Part shown: piece by piece, positions 7,331-16,201 of the stretch | Position numbering within the stretch: position 1 is the stretch's first letter | How the letters are laid out: the number at the start of each line of letters is the position of its first letter | Source: Paracamarosporium sp. OC-R06-R3 | Taxonomy: Eukaryota; Ascomycota; Dothideomycetes; Pleosporales; Didymosphaeriaceae | Reading direction: 5' to 3' | DNA length: 16,229 nt | NCBI GenBank assembly: GCA_019828545.1 | Contig: JACVRA010000520.1 | Span: 1-16,229 of the forward strand | Program-made: the position numbers and the translations under genes | The notes under the pieces: generated by a model | Database searches by the model: none | Told to the model about the DNA's origin: nothing | What the model saw: only the letters and a program-made list of their open reading frames with translations

Positions 7331-9343
7331 TCACTTGTGGACCTGATGCATAGCTTGCACATCCGTTACATATGAGTGCATCTTCCACGCAGGCACCCCT
7401 TTCTCATACATCTCATCAATCTCGGCGGCATTCCTGCGCGAACACTCAGGAAGGAAAAAGTACAGCAAGAGGCAGACTACAATGCCTGTCCCAAAAAACA
7501 GCCATGCAGTTTTGTAGCCCCAGTTGGCACCGTTAACGTCCACTCCAAATCTATATTAGCGAAAATAGGCCCTCGTGCAGGTGATAAAATCAGTAAACTC
7601 ACATATAATAGGTAGCGATGTGTTGAATGTCAGGCCGAAGAGGACGGATAGCCCACTGGCAACACCTGCGGTTCGGGCACGTAGCTCTTGGGAGGCGACC
7701 TCCCCAATGAAAGCAAAACCAAGACTACCAACTGTGTCCACGATGTTAGCTGGGTATACTATACAATTAAGCATCATCTCCATGTCGACATATATCAGAA
7801 CTTACTGGTTGCATTAGCGAATGCCCAAGCACAGGCAAGAAAGATCAGAAAACTTTTCAGCGCAGTGGTTTGGGGAACGAAGGCTAGTATGCCCACGATG
7901 AGCAGGGTAACCGTGCAAATGATCACGGCAAAGAATACCATGTTCCGGCGGCCGAACCGATCGGTCATAAAAACGAGACATATTGCTGTGAACAACTGAA
8001 TCGAGCCTTAATGTAGGCAGTGTAAGCAGCTGACTTCACAGAGTTTGATGAGTGACTTACACATGACCGTAGTTATCAGGAATGCGTTGCTGAAACCGCT
8101 CTGCTTGAAAAAGAGACTAGCATATGTATTGAGGAAGGATAAACCAGCAAGCTGTTGAGCACACCCGGGAAGTGTAGAGCCGATAGTACGACGTATGTTT
8201 GCTTTCTGGAAGCATTCCAGGTAGGAATATGCCAACTTGGAGAAGGTGGTCTTCTCATGTCCTGGCTGGTGTCGTGTTTGTCTCTCCTCGCGAATTGTAT
8301 TATGGATAATAGTGTATTCAAGGTCAACGTCATATCCCTCTACGCCACCGTTAACGCGCGCAAGAGCTTTTTTGCCCTGTTCATGCAAATCACGCTCCGC
8401 ATAATAAGCTATCCCATCACGTGTCAGCACCTTCATTGATCCTTTCGATTTTTCTTACTCACCTGGTGTCTCTGGCAGCCAAAGGAATATCGGAAACATG
8501 AGCCCAAGGAAGCCCCACTGTGTAAGAATGGGCACCTTGTAGTTCGTCGGATCGGTCTCTTGAACAAGCATCAAAACGAGATTGGCAAGAAACTTTCCGA
8601 TGACATTCCAGAAGCCGTAACACACGATCATAGCCCCACGGATGTTGACTGGAGACCATTCTGTGACGTAAATAGGAAGCGTGGCTTGGAGTGCACCGAT
8701 ACCAATGCCTGCAAGCACCTTGGCTCCTGCCCAGTCTTTCCAATCGCGAACCAGAGTTTCAACAATGACTGACTATGTCCGTTTTATCAGTCTAAACCTT
8801 TTTTTTTATGAACTTCAGAGTACACTTACGCCCGCGAGAATTATCCAAATAGCGTACAATGTCATCTTGCGGCCAATAAGATCTGAGATTGGATTCATCA
8901 GAACCATGCCTATCAATTGGCCAAGGGACTGCATTGCACCCCAAAGTGCTGTGTAGTTTGCTTTTAATGTGTAGACACCCTTGCCATTCATAAAACCAAC
9001 ATGGTTCGTGAAGCCTTGGTTTGCGATGATATTACCTGTGCTATGGTCATAATCTGACTCGTCCAATTTGGTAGGTTAGGGGGCTAACCGTTTAGGTTGA
9101 TCTGATACCCGTCGCAGGCTGCAGCAATGCAAAGTAGGTTACACACAAGCACGGCCTAGAACAAATTCTCAGTCGCACTACTAAAAGTGTGTACCTGCAC
9201 AATTAACTTACCTTCCAGAACTTCTTCGCCGTAGCTAGAGTTCCCAACGCATCGATGTCAGATTTCAGAGCGGTTGCATCGATTTTTTCATCGTGCGGTA
9301 GCCTCTCCTCCTGATGATGTATGATCTTCTCGTCAGCCGCCAT
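7331..9343 (-). CDS. MFS sugar transporter (sugar porter family), eight exons
   Basis: My model joins exons 9343-9212, 9155-9089, 9035-8830, 8772-8463, 8408-8061, 8006-7806, 7758-7603 and 7542-7331. The seven introns are 47-60 nt with donors such as GTAAGT and GTGAGT. The product is 543 residues, the normal size for a 12-span sugar porter; it imports a sugar or sugar-like compound at the plasma membrane, usually with protons. Motifs: DLIGRK (118-123) after span 2, WSPVNIRGAM with the sugar-porter arginine, LPETP (234-238) before the central loop, DRFGRR (370-375) after span 8, and PECSRRNAAEIDEMYEKG near the C-terminus. The central loop sequence (AYYAERDLHEQGKKAL) follows the family pattern, although the usual arginine of PESPR is missing. 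The ATG at 9343 has an in-frame stop 15 bases upstream. The layout is closest to fungal alpha-glucoside/maltose-permease-like porters, but substrate cannot be fixed. Intron 7 needs a non-first AG (see findings). Confidence 0.92.
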
Positions 9344-9709
9344 CGGTATTCGAGACTAAGATCGATGGGGCGTAAAAAGTCGCGTTGCAGTCCGTGTGGG
9401 AAGCCAGTAACGAAATGACCAGTCTGTTGTGCGGGTCAAACAAGAGATGACAAGAAATATCAGTTTGTCTGACGAATACATTGGGTGCTTCTTGTACAAG
9501 CCGCGAAATGACCTACCCCGGGGAATCGTGTGCCGAATGCGGGGTCTGGGGAAAACACGGCGCTGCTCGTCGGAGAAATCCGTCAGCCTATGATACGAAA
9601 CAGGCAGAAGCTCAGATATGAACCTTGCGCTGCCGAAGAACAACGCGTGACAGCCTCAGCCTTAATTGTAGATGTGGAACCACTTCAACGATGTTGGTTA
9701 GATCTTGAT

Positions 9710-9741
9710 AACCTCCGACCGGAACTTTTTGAAACCTCCGA
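9710..9741. promoter_or_regulatory. direct repeat AACCTCCGA upstream of the MFS gene
   Basis: AACCTCCGA occurs at 9710-9718 and 9733-9741, with another TTCCGA about 15 bases further. They lie 370-400 bases upstream of the transporter ATG. Repeated CCG-containing motifs are typical of Zn2Cys6 activator sites; this assignment is inference. Confidence 0.3.
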
Positions 9742-10082
9742 GAACCTTTCTATACTTCCGAACATGCCTTCCCGCATGTCTGAAAACCCTCCTATAGCAT
9801 TCTTCCGATCAATGTGTACGTCTCTCGTCAGTCTAGATTTTCGGTTAACATTTCGGACGCTATAGTATCGTATTTGGAAGAGGAAATGTTGGGATTTCCA
9901 AATTGTTCTCTTCGCCGGAACCGACTCACTCACGAATCTAACTAACTATATCAAAACTTTCCACTTAGTGCATTTCGAATCGAGCCTATGGTTTCCCTTC
10001 TATGTGCCGTGAGCTGATCGTTCGGCCATTCTCATAGTGTCACGTGAGCTTGAAAACTAACGAGAATGTCATTGTATCTTCG

Positions 10083-10384
10083 GATAGTGTGACGGTTCAA
10101 GAAGCTCTTTCCCTCTGGGAGAAGGCTAAACCTATCTGAGACTAGCGCTGTTTACGCTGGTAGACGTACATACTCTACAGCTTCTAGATAACACACCTAG
10201 TTAGTTGATACACAATCTTCTCACCAACCTTTTTGATCACCTACTGCGTGATCTTACAGATAGTGTGCAGACACTTGAAGGATCCGCCTTCAAACCCTTT
10301 GCTGTCTCACTGTCGCTTACTTATAAGGAGGCTCTTTCCCTTGTTACTATTTTTATGTATGTTTTTGCGATGCGAAACCTATCT
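10083..10384. repeat. two diverged direct copies of a repeat
   Basis: Three words recur in the same order and orientation: GATAGTGTG (10083-10091 and 10259-10267), GCTCTTTCCCT (10104-10114 and 10331-10341) and AAACCTATCT (10128-10137 and 10375-10384). Flanking bases also match (ATCTT before the first word in both). The spacings differ (about 21 and 24 against 72 and 44), so one copy has insertions or the other deletions. This suggests an old tandem duplication or two members of a repeat family. Confidence 0.5.
10275..10293. repeat. 19-bp palindrome TTGAAGG-N5-CCTTCAA
   Basis: Perfect seven-base arms TTGAAGG (10275-10281) and CCTTCAA (10287-10293) surround ATCCG. It lies inside the longer copy of the diverged repeat. 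It could form a small hairpin or be a dimer binding site. Confidence 0.5.
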
Positions 10385-10991
10385 CACTGAACGTTGAACA
10401 TAACATCTGTAGTCTCTGAAGATCAATAAGAATTCGCAATTCCGCAATGATGTCTTTCGTTATTGATGGCACGTACGTCTACCTTGACGAGTGTTAAGCG
10501 TAATTATGAGAAGCCATTTTTGGTTTTTTCTTCAGTACTCAAACTCTATATCTCAAATCTCGATCAGTGGTGGTGTTCGATGGTATTCAACCTATAGAGT
10601 TCATTCTATGCTTCACCAATTATAAGAATGTTTCCGACAACATAAAGCAGTACACAAAGACACTAGTAGATATGTAATCGCGATTTCTGATCATCCATCT
10701 CATCCAGTACTTCCTAGATATTCCCTGTCTTATTCGTAACCCTCGGGTTTTTAGAAATATAACACACGCACGCGGTGTTACACAACCACAATTCTAGCGT
10801 CATTTAAAGGAAGCATAGTTAGTATAGTGAACAGTGACAGGGAATAAACAGATCAAGGCGTAGGGGGCCATATCTGTGAGATCACGCAGAGGGTGATCAA
10901 AAAGAGGGTCAGAAGATAGTGTATCAACTGTCGAGCTCTCAACTGAGCTGTGTGGCCTATATACGCTAACTACTAGGCAAACACGTAAGCA

Positions 10992-11018
10992 CGTGCACCA
11001 AAGGCCCGTGCACCAAAG
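10992..11018. repeat. tandem 12-bp repeat CGTGCACCAAAG
   Basis: CGTGCACCAAAG is present at 10992-11003 and 11007-11018, a 15-base period. A CACGTG E-box overlaps the first copy (10990-10995) and another stands at 11065-11070. It lies downstream of the secreted beta-propeller gene, about 1.7 kb from the MFS start, so its function is unclear. Confidence 0.45.
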
Positions 11019-11228
11019 CTCCTGCCGTCACAATATCCTAGATGCAACCCCTGGTCATTTGCCGCACGTGTAGAGCTTTGCGTGAGAAATAGAGGTGTTT
11101 TTCGTTACAGAAAGAAAGAAAGGCAACCAATGCTCACTTCCTCGGAGATTTAAGTCTCAAATTGTTTGGGACTAAAGTACGAACAATTCCCATGGCCTCC
11201 CTCTGAGCCCGGATAGTCCTAAGTAACT

Positions 11229-13121
11229 TCATGCATGATTAAGCGGTTGTTCATAGACTGTGCCATTAACAGTCGTAGTCAGCGTACCATTAGCCTCGAA
11301 GATAGTATCGAAAAGGTCAATCGTCAAGTGGAACCCGCCTGGGCCCGTGATTTTGGTGCCATTAGATTCACCGCTTATGGTAAGATTTGAGTACCAGTCG
11401 ACCTTGGTTTCCGAGACAGATAAAATTGCCGAGGCAACGTCTTCGTATCCTTCTAAGAAGTTGAGACCGTCATCTGAAAAATGATGATACGCAGCAACGA
11501 CCCTTGTCAGAGTTCCCGCGGTAGCATTCCCAATCAAGGCCACGTTCGCGAAGCCAGACGAGGAACCTTTCAGTGTATAATTTCCCGGAGGTGGATTTGG
11601 ACGGGTTGGTGTTGAATCTCCCGGGAAATACGGAATGCCCCAGGGAACAGTATCGGAGACTGTAGGCACTATACGTAGCTTCACTGGAGTCCGTGACGGA
11701 AGTTTGGCCAGCATGATTCGGTAAGTTCGACCGCCCGGTGCTGTGGACACTGGGCATGGCAAAGGATTGGGTCCACCACACGCGGGAGTCACTGTTAATG
11801 CTTGGTAATACGCAATCTGTGTCTGATCCCAAGACCATCTCGGATCGGCCTGTGCGTTCCACTGGGGGTCGCTGATGCTTCCGGGCGTGTTGTCGCCAGC
11901 ATTGAGTTTCTGGCCAAAGTAGTCTCCTCTATCACCTAATCGATCAAGCAACCATGGTTGAAAGAATCGGCGGGCGCCATTATTTCGTACGGCCGTAGAC
12001 GCTTTATTGGCAACCAGGTCATTGAGCGGCGGAACGTGACGCATGCCACTCATGAACTCCGTCCGATTTGTTCCACGCGTATCGAGGATGACGAACCAAT
12101 TGTTATCAGCGCTGAAGTCTATGGGGTCGACATATCCCGGATGTTGTGTGAGCCTGCGCACAGTGCCTGTTTTGATCCCAATAGCGGAAACGTCCGTATT
12201 ATCTGACTCCCAATTAGAACCCACGTACGTGATTTCATTCCCGTCACCAGAGAAACCGCGAAGCTCGCCAACGCTGATTGCCTTGTAGTCGATCTTCAAT
12301 TCGCTCCCATCGACCTCATATGGCTGCGTCAGCGCCGGGTTGAATAGGCGGGTGACATTCACCAAATCGTAGCGAGGAACAAGCGGAGTACCCGAGGTTG
12401 GTGAAGCGTTGAACATCAATCGCGAAAAATATCCGAATTGTCCTATCCCGACAGCAGAAGTCGTGAAAGAGTTGAACCCGAGATGGACATTGTCAGGATG
12501 GAGGCGCAGTTCGCGAATAGTGCCACCATTACCGGAGTCATCCACAGTATTGCTCCAACGGATTGGATATATGTGAGTCGTATTAGGAGTACAGTTTGGG
12601 CTGGTGAGGAGGTGACCGCCATCCACAATATTGTTTCCTGCTAGAACGCGCTTGCCGTCTTTGAATGCTTGAGGATACTCCAGTATGTCTGTGCTCCCTT
12701 GTTTGCTTTCGGCCGGCATCCCACAAGTGATGCATTTCCATGGATCGCCGTTCGGAAATGTCGTGCCGTCCGTTTTAATGATAATCAGCTGTTGCCCATC
12801 GTAGATACTTGCTGGATCTGGACTTGCTGGTGCTCCTGAGAAATGGATTGTTGCAACGATATGACGGCTGTCGGGAAGGAAGCTTCCACTTCTAAGCGCT
12901 TGAGTCTTGCTTATGCATCCGGTACGTCGAGGATTGATCGAGATGGAGCAAGCGCCCACTGCTTCGGACGGGGCTGTTGGCGGCAGGGGTAATTCTGACA
13001 CTATGATCTTCTCGGGAGATGGTGGTTTCGCGGCTCTTTCCAAAATCGTGCTCTGCTCTGATAGATCTAGGGTAGCGACGACGCCCAGTACGAGGCTAAA
13101 TGCAATCGGAAAGGCCCTCAT
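11229..13121 (-). CDS. secreted TolB/PD40-like beta-propeller glycoprotein of unknown function
   Basis: From ATG 13121 this intronless gene encodes 630 residues. The open frame extends upstream to 13229 but contains no earlier ATG, and this start places a clear signal peptide (MRAFPIAFSLVLGVVA, cleavage probably near residue 16) at the N-terminus. At least five PD40-like blade motifs are visible: GSFLPDSRHI (79-88), LRLHPDNVHL (205-214), RGFSGDGNEI (288-297), IDFSADNNWF (334-343) and RWSWDQTQI (428-436). These define a beta-propeller of the TolB/WD40-like type. A CxxC pair (C130, C133) and C58, C69, C177, C448, C456 could form disulfides. About eleven N-X-S/T sequons, clustered in the last 120 residues, suggest heavy glycosylation. 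No hydrolase motif is evident, so a binding role or an unrecognised activity is possible. It is divergent from the rhamnosidase gene and may share its promoter. Confidence 0.85.
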   Translation of the reverse strand: MRAFPIAFSLVLGVVATLDLSEQSTILERAAKPPSPEKIIVSELPLPPTAPSEAVGACSISINPRRTGCISKTQALRSGSFLPDSRHIVATIHFSGAPASPDPASIYDGQQLIIIKTDGTTFPNGDPWKCITCGMPAESKQGSTDILEYPQAFKDGKRVLAGNNIVDGGHLLTSPNCTPNTTHIYPIRWSNTVDDSGNGGTIRELRLHPDNVHLGFNSFTTSAVGIGQFGYFSRLMFNASPTSGTPLVPRYDLVNVTRLFNPALTQPYEVDGSELKIDYKAISVGELRGFSGDGNEITYVGSNWESDNTDVSAIGIKTGTVRRLTQHPGYVDPIDFSADNNWFVILDTRGTNRTEFMSGMRHVPPLNDLVANKASTAVRNNGARRFFQPWLLDRLGDRGDYFGQKLNAGDNTPGSISDPQWNAQADPRWSWDQTQIAYYQALTVTPACGGPNPLPCPVSTAPGGRTYRIMLAKLPSRTPVKLRIVPTVSDTVPWGIPYFPGDSTPTRPNPPPGNYTLKGSSSGFANVALIGNATAGTLTRVVAAYHHFSDDGLNFLEGYEDVASAILSVSETKVDWYSNLTISGESNGTKITGPGGFHLTIDLFDTIFEANGTLTTTVNGTVYEQPLNHA

Positions 13122-13741
13122 GTCAATAAATGATTTTAGTTGCGATCTTGCAGTCGGCAGAGATTCTTGCGCAGCCAGCGCGATACTTATGCTCAATGGG
13201 TCCACAGGTAGAGATTCGTAAGTTAGCACAGGTATAATGTGCAGAGTTTTCCCTGCCTATTGGCCCTATCGAGTAGCGGATGCACAATAGATGAAATGCT
13301 GAACGAGCTCGGCTGAACGTCATAGTGGCCAATAGCTCATTAACTCTGTCAAGCGAAAGAGATCTCTGTGGTCGCACGCGTACGGACACGTATTTTCGTA
13401 CTCGTATTCCTCTCGCATTCGCTTCTACATCCAATTGGGCTTAGTGCTCGTCTCCGACGCCCGGACCCGGCGGCCTCACCTACACCTACTAGCGAATATA
13501 AACCTCCGCGTCGTGTCGCTCCGGCCAGTTTCGGAAGTTAGGGGTCCCCGGGCCCATCTCCACGGTTTACCCCGGATTAGCGCCGTCTTCAGTCCCCAGT
13601 CTCCACTAGGAACATATCGTAATTCGCTGTCAAATACCCCGACCGGCTATGTAGGTCCGATTACAGTGTGAACTGACGTTCATTTGGTGCTGTTTAGAAT
13701 GCCAGTACTGCCGTCAGCTCCAGGAAGATCAGTCGGCCACT
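13122..13741. promoter_or_regulatory. 620-bp shared divergent promoter region
   Basis: The region separates the start codons of the secreted beta-propeller (-) and rhamnosidase (+) genes. CCAAT boxes are at 13329-13333 (+), 13259-13263 (- as ATTGG) and in a palindromic CCAATTGG at 13431-13438. CreA-type sites (CCGGGG on the minus strand, consensus SYGGRG) are at 13546-13551 and 13570-13575. TATAAA is at 13497-13502 facing the rhamnosidase, and an ATTATA-like box at about 13233-13238 faces the secreted gene. GCGGAT occurs at 13276. The open frame 13435-13671 is judged non-coding. Control by carbon catabolite repression is a reasonable inference. Confidence 0.45.
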
Positions 13742-13758
13742 ATGGCTTTGTCGTTTGA
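13699..13758 (+). other. upstream ORF overlapping the rhamnosidase start
   Basis: ATG 13699 opens a 20-codon frame that overlaps the main ATG (13742) out of frame and stops at 13756-13758. If included in the mRNA it would reduce initiation at 13742. The peptide has no known relative. Confidence 0.3.
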
Positions 13759-16201
13759 TAGCAGCTGGATGTGGCACCCATCATTTAGCGAAGATCGAAC
13801 AGATACCTCTGGACTTATTGTCGAGTTTCGCCGACACGTCTTCGTCTCAGAACCAATTCCGGCCTCTCTCGCTATTCATATAACGGCAGACACTCGCTAC
13901 AAACTATCCATTAATGACCAAGAAGTTGCTTTCGGGCCCGTCAAAGGAGATGCAAGCCTATGGTTCTACGATGAAGTGGATATCGGACGCTACTTGCGAC
14001 AAGGACACAACTATATTCTGGTACGCGTGTTGCGCCTCTTCTATGCCACCACTTACGCGCCGAGTTTTTCAAGACTACCATCTGGAGGATTGAGAATTAA
14101 AGTTGCCAGCAACTGTGAATCGTGGGGAATGAAATTGGATAGCAGCGCAGAATGGGAAACGACCATCGACGAATCAACGATTCTTCGAGTTGATGAGCCA
14201 GAGGACGCTTTCCTTCATATCTATGAACACGTAAGTTTTCAAGAGCATCTTGAGTTGAATTGGGTACCTGCAATCCTTTTGCACTACAAAAACTCAACTG
14301 GGAACGCGCCACCATGGAACTTATCGCCTCGTTTCATACCGCCATTCACTTTACAAAGCGCTAGTTTCGCTGCTGTTCACAATGTCAAGAGCACGTTACC
14401 TGCTAAGGTTTGGCAAGAAAAAATAACAGGCGATGGCTTTTCACCGCATAGAGGGAAAGGTCTTGTACTTCCAGCTGGTACGAGACATCGTCTTGATCTA
14501 GAGATGAAACATCACACGACCGCATTCGTTCGTTTCCACTTTTTGCGACAGTTTCACGGTGGAAGCACACTGAAGGTGAAATATTCCGAATGTTATGAAG
14601 ACCCACCACAAGACGTTCCTTGGGTCAGACGTAAGCAGGACCGCCGCGATCATCGAAAAGGTCTGTACGGACCGTTGGATATATATGAGTTTGGAGGTCC
14701 TAAACATGGTCGCCTTGAGAAAAATGCCGATGGAGAGTTACCCCTCGAGACTTTTGCTCCCTTTCACTGGCGCACATTCAGATTCATCCAGCTTGACATC
14801 GAAGTCGCGTCCACAGACTTAGTCTTCGAGCGCATTAATATTGAGACGATCGCTTACCCACTTGATGTTCAGGCAGAAGTTGAAGTTGGTCAGGATTGTG
14901 GGTCGAGCGATCTGTGGCAGCGTATGTGGGACACCAGTGTTCAAACGTTGCGCAACTGCATGCACGACTGCTACGAGGACTGTCCTTTTTACGAACAGCT
15001 TCAATATGCGATGGACACCAGGAGCTCAGCCCTTTTCACATACCTGATCTCTAGGGACGATCGCCTTGCTCGACAAGCCATTGTTCAGATCCGTAACTCG
15101 TTCCATGCTCAAAAAGGACTCACTGCAAGTAGAGCCCCTTCACATCGCCAACAATACATACCCAGTTTCTCACTCTTCTGGGCTTGTATGGTGTGCGATC
15201 ATTTTGAATATTTCGGAGACAAAAGCTTCGCGTCCCTTTTCGTTCCGATCATCGATGCAATCCTTGCGTATTTTGGGCGCAGCATCAATCCGAACGGCTT
15301 AGTGTCGTCTAGGGAAGAACCAGGGATATGGAACTTTGTCGATTGGACATCGCAATGGAAACCACACGGCATACCCCCAGGAGTCAAGAGAGCGGGAGTG
15401 TCGACCTTTACCAACCAGCTCTACGCCTATACACTCAAGAAAGTTGGAAGATTCGTAACTTCTCTAGGTCGGCCCTATTTAGCAGAAGAATACGAACAGC
15501 GAGCTGCATCAATCATTCTTGCCTTGCTCAAGCATTGTTTTGATGGTCGTTTCTTCACTGATACGCTGACAACCGAGTCGACTTCAATGGATCGCAGTCA
15601 GCATTGTCAAATCTGGGCGGTCTTAAGTGGTAGTGTAGCAGGACGTGCTGCACAGGAGCTGTTGCGAAGCAGTCTGGACGCCGTGCGTACAGGAGAACTT
15701 GTTCAGGAATCAATTTCCATGTCGTTCTATACTTTTAGAGCGCTCAGTCTTGCAGGTGGCTCATTATACGACGAATGGTTCCATAGACTTTGGGAACCTT
15801 GGCGAGAGCAACTCGAGCTGAACGCTACGACGTGGGTAGAGGATAGCGTTTCCCAACGATCAGATTGCCATGCATGGGGAAGCGTACCAATCCATGAGCT
15901 CATCACTGAGGTACTTGGTATTCTCCCAGCGGAACCGGGGTGCGCAGCGATTATTTTTCGACCAAGAACAGCTCTTTTCCATACGGTAAAAGCCAAGGTA
16001 CCTTTGACGAGAGTATCAGAAGGCTATATACAAGGAAGGCATCTCGACGTATCTTGGAGGACCGAGATTTCAGGCGAAGTACAAGTGTGCCTCAAGCTAT
16101 ATGGAAGCGGTGATATCACGATCAATATCCCAGCCTTGAAGCGGTCGATAGTGTTGGATGTAACAAAATCGGGCTTTGAATACATCTTAAATAACGCTTA
16201 A
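13742..16201 (+). CDS. GH78-like alpha-L-rhamnosidase, no signal peptide
   Basis: This 819-residue intronless protein belongs to the six-hairpin glycosidase group, closest to GH78 alpha-L-rhamnosidases, which release L-rhamnose from plant glycosides and polysaccharides. The layout is an N-terminal beta-sandwich (about 25-120, LAIHITADTRYKLSINDQE and WFYDEVDIGRYL), a second beta domain (about 240-370), an (alpha/alpha)6 catalytic domain (about 380-730) and a C-terminal beta-sandwich (about 735-815). The motif YEDCPFYEQLQYAMDTR (411-427) has D413, E418 and D425 at the spacing of the bacterial acidic triad, followed by DDRLARQA and SHRQQYIPSFSLFW. HAWGSVPIHELITEVLG (710-726) is the conserved segment near the end of the catalytic domain. 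Residues 1-15 are not a signal peptide, so it is probably intracellular. The start and TAA stop are well placed and the length is normal, so the gene looks intact. Substrate linkage is unknown. Confidence 0.9.
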   Translation: MALSFDSSWMWHPSFSEDRTDTSGLIVEFRRHVFVSEPIPASLAIHITADTRYKLSINDQEVAFGPVKGDASLWFYDEVDIGRYLRQGHNYILVRVLRLFYATTYAPSFSRLPSGGLRIKVASNCESWGMKLDSSAEWETTIDESTILRVDEPEDAFLHIYEHVSFQEHLELNWVPAILLHYKNSTGNAPPWNLSPRFIPPFTLQSASFAAVHNVKSTLPAKVWQEKITGDGFSPHRGKGLVLPAGTRHRLDLEMKHHTTAFVRFHFLRQFHGGSTLKVKYSECYEDPPQDVPWVRRKQDRRDHRKGLYGPLDIYEFGGPKHGRLEKNADGELPLETFAPFHWRTFRFIQLDIEVASTDLVFERINIETIAYPLDVQAEVEVGQDCGSSDLWQRMWDTSVQTLRNCMHDCYEDCPFYEQLQYAMDTRSSALFTYLISRDDRLARQAIVQIRNSFHAQKGLTASRAPSHRQQYIPSFSLFWACMVCDHFEYFGDKSFASLFVPIIDAILAYFGRSINPNGLVSSREEPGIWNFVDWTSQWKPHGIPPGVKRAGVSTFTNQLYAYTLKKVGRFVTSLGRPYLAEEYEQRAASIILALLKHCFDGRFFTDTLTTESTSMDRSQHCQIWAVLSGSVAGRAAQELLRSSLDAVRTGELVQESISMSFYTFRALSLAGGSLYDEWFHRLWEPWREQLELNATTWVEDSVSQRSDCHAWGSVPIHELITEVLGILPAEPGCAAIIFRPRTALFHTVKAKVPLTRVSEGYIQGRHLDVSWRTEISGEVQVCLKLYGSGDITINIPALKRSIVLDVTKSGFEYILNNA

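Larger units (their letters stand above)
9344..11228. other. 1.9 kb gene-free stretch with degenerate repeats
   Basis: It contains the upstream region of the MFS gene at its left and the 3' side of the secreted beta-propeller gene at its right. Open frames at 9356-9643 (-), 9530-9865 (+), 9685-9933 (-) and 10205-10390 (+) are without domains; the last lacks an early ATG. The sequence from about 10080 to 11020 has diverged direct repeats, palindromes and E-box motifs, and looks like decayed repetitive DNA. No transposase, reverse transcriptase or long terminal repeat could be identified. Confidence 0.5.

Noticed and set aside
7376..8439. Several plus-strand frames opposite the MFS gene
   Set aside because: They are antisense shadows crossing exons and introns of the transporter and have no domains.
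9530..9933. Overlapping frames on both strands upstream of the MFS gene
   Set aside because: No domain on either strand; the region fits a promoter with repeated CCG words better.
10205..10390. Hydrophobic 61-residue plus-strand frame
   Set aside because: It starts with TTG, has no early ATG, and lies in the diverged repeat; low-complexity composition explains its look.
10600..10990. Possible solo LTR or retrotransposon remnant
   Set aside because: I could not find matching ends, target-site duplication or any reverse transcriptase or integrase motif.
11470..11862. 130-residue minus-strand frame
   Set aside because: It lies inside the secreted beta-propeller gene in another frame, begins with no family match and has no domain.
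13435..13671. 78-residue frame in the divergent promoter
   Set aside because: No homology, GC-rich chance frame, starts with a non-ATG codon and overlaps the presumed regulatory region.
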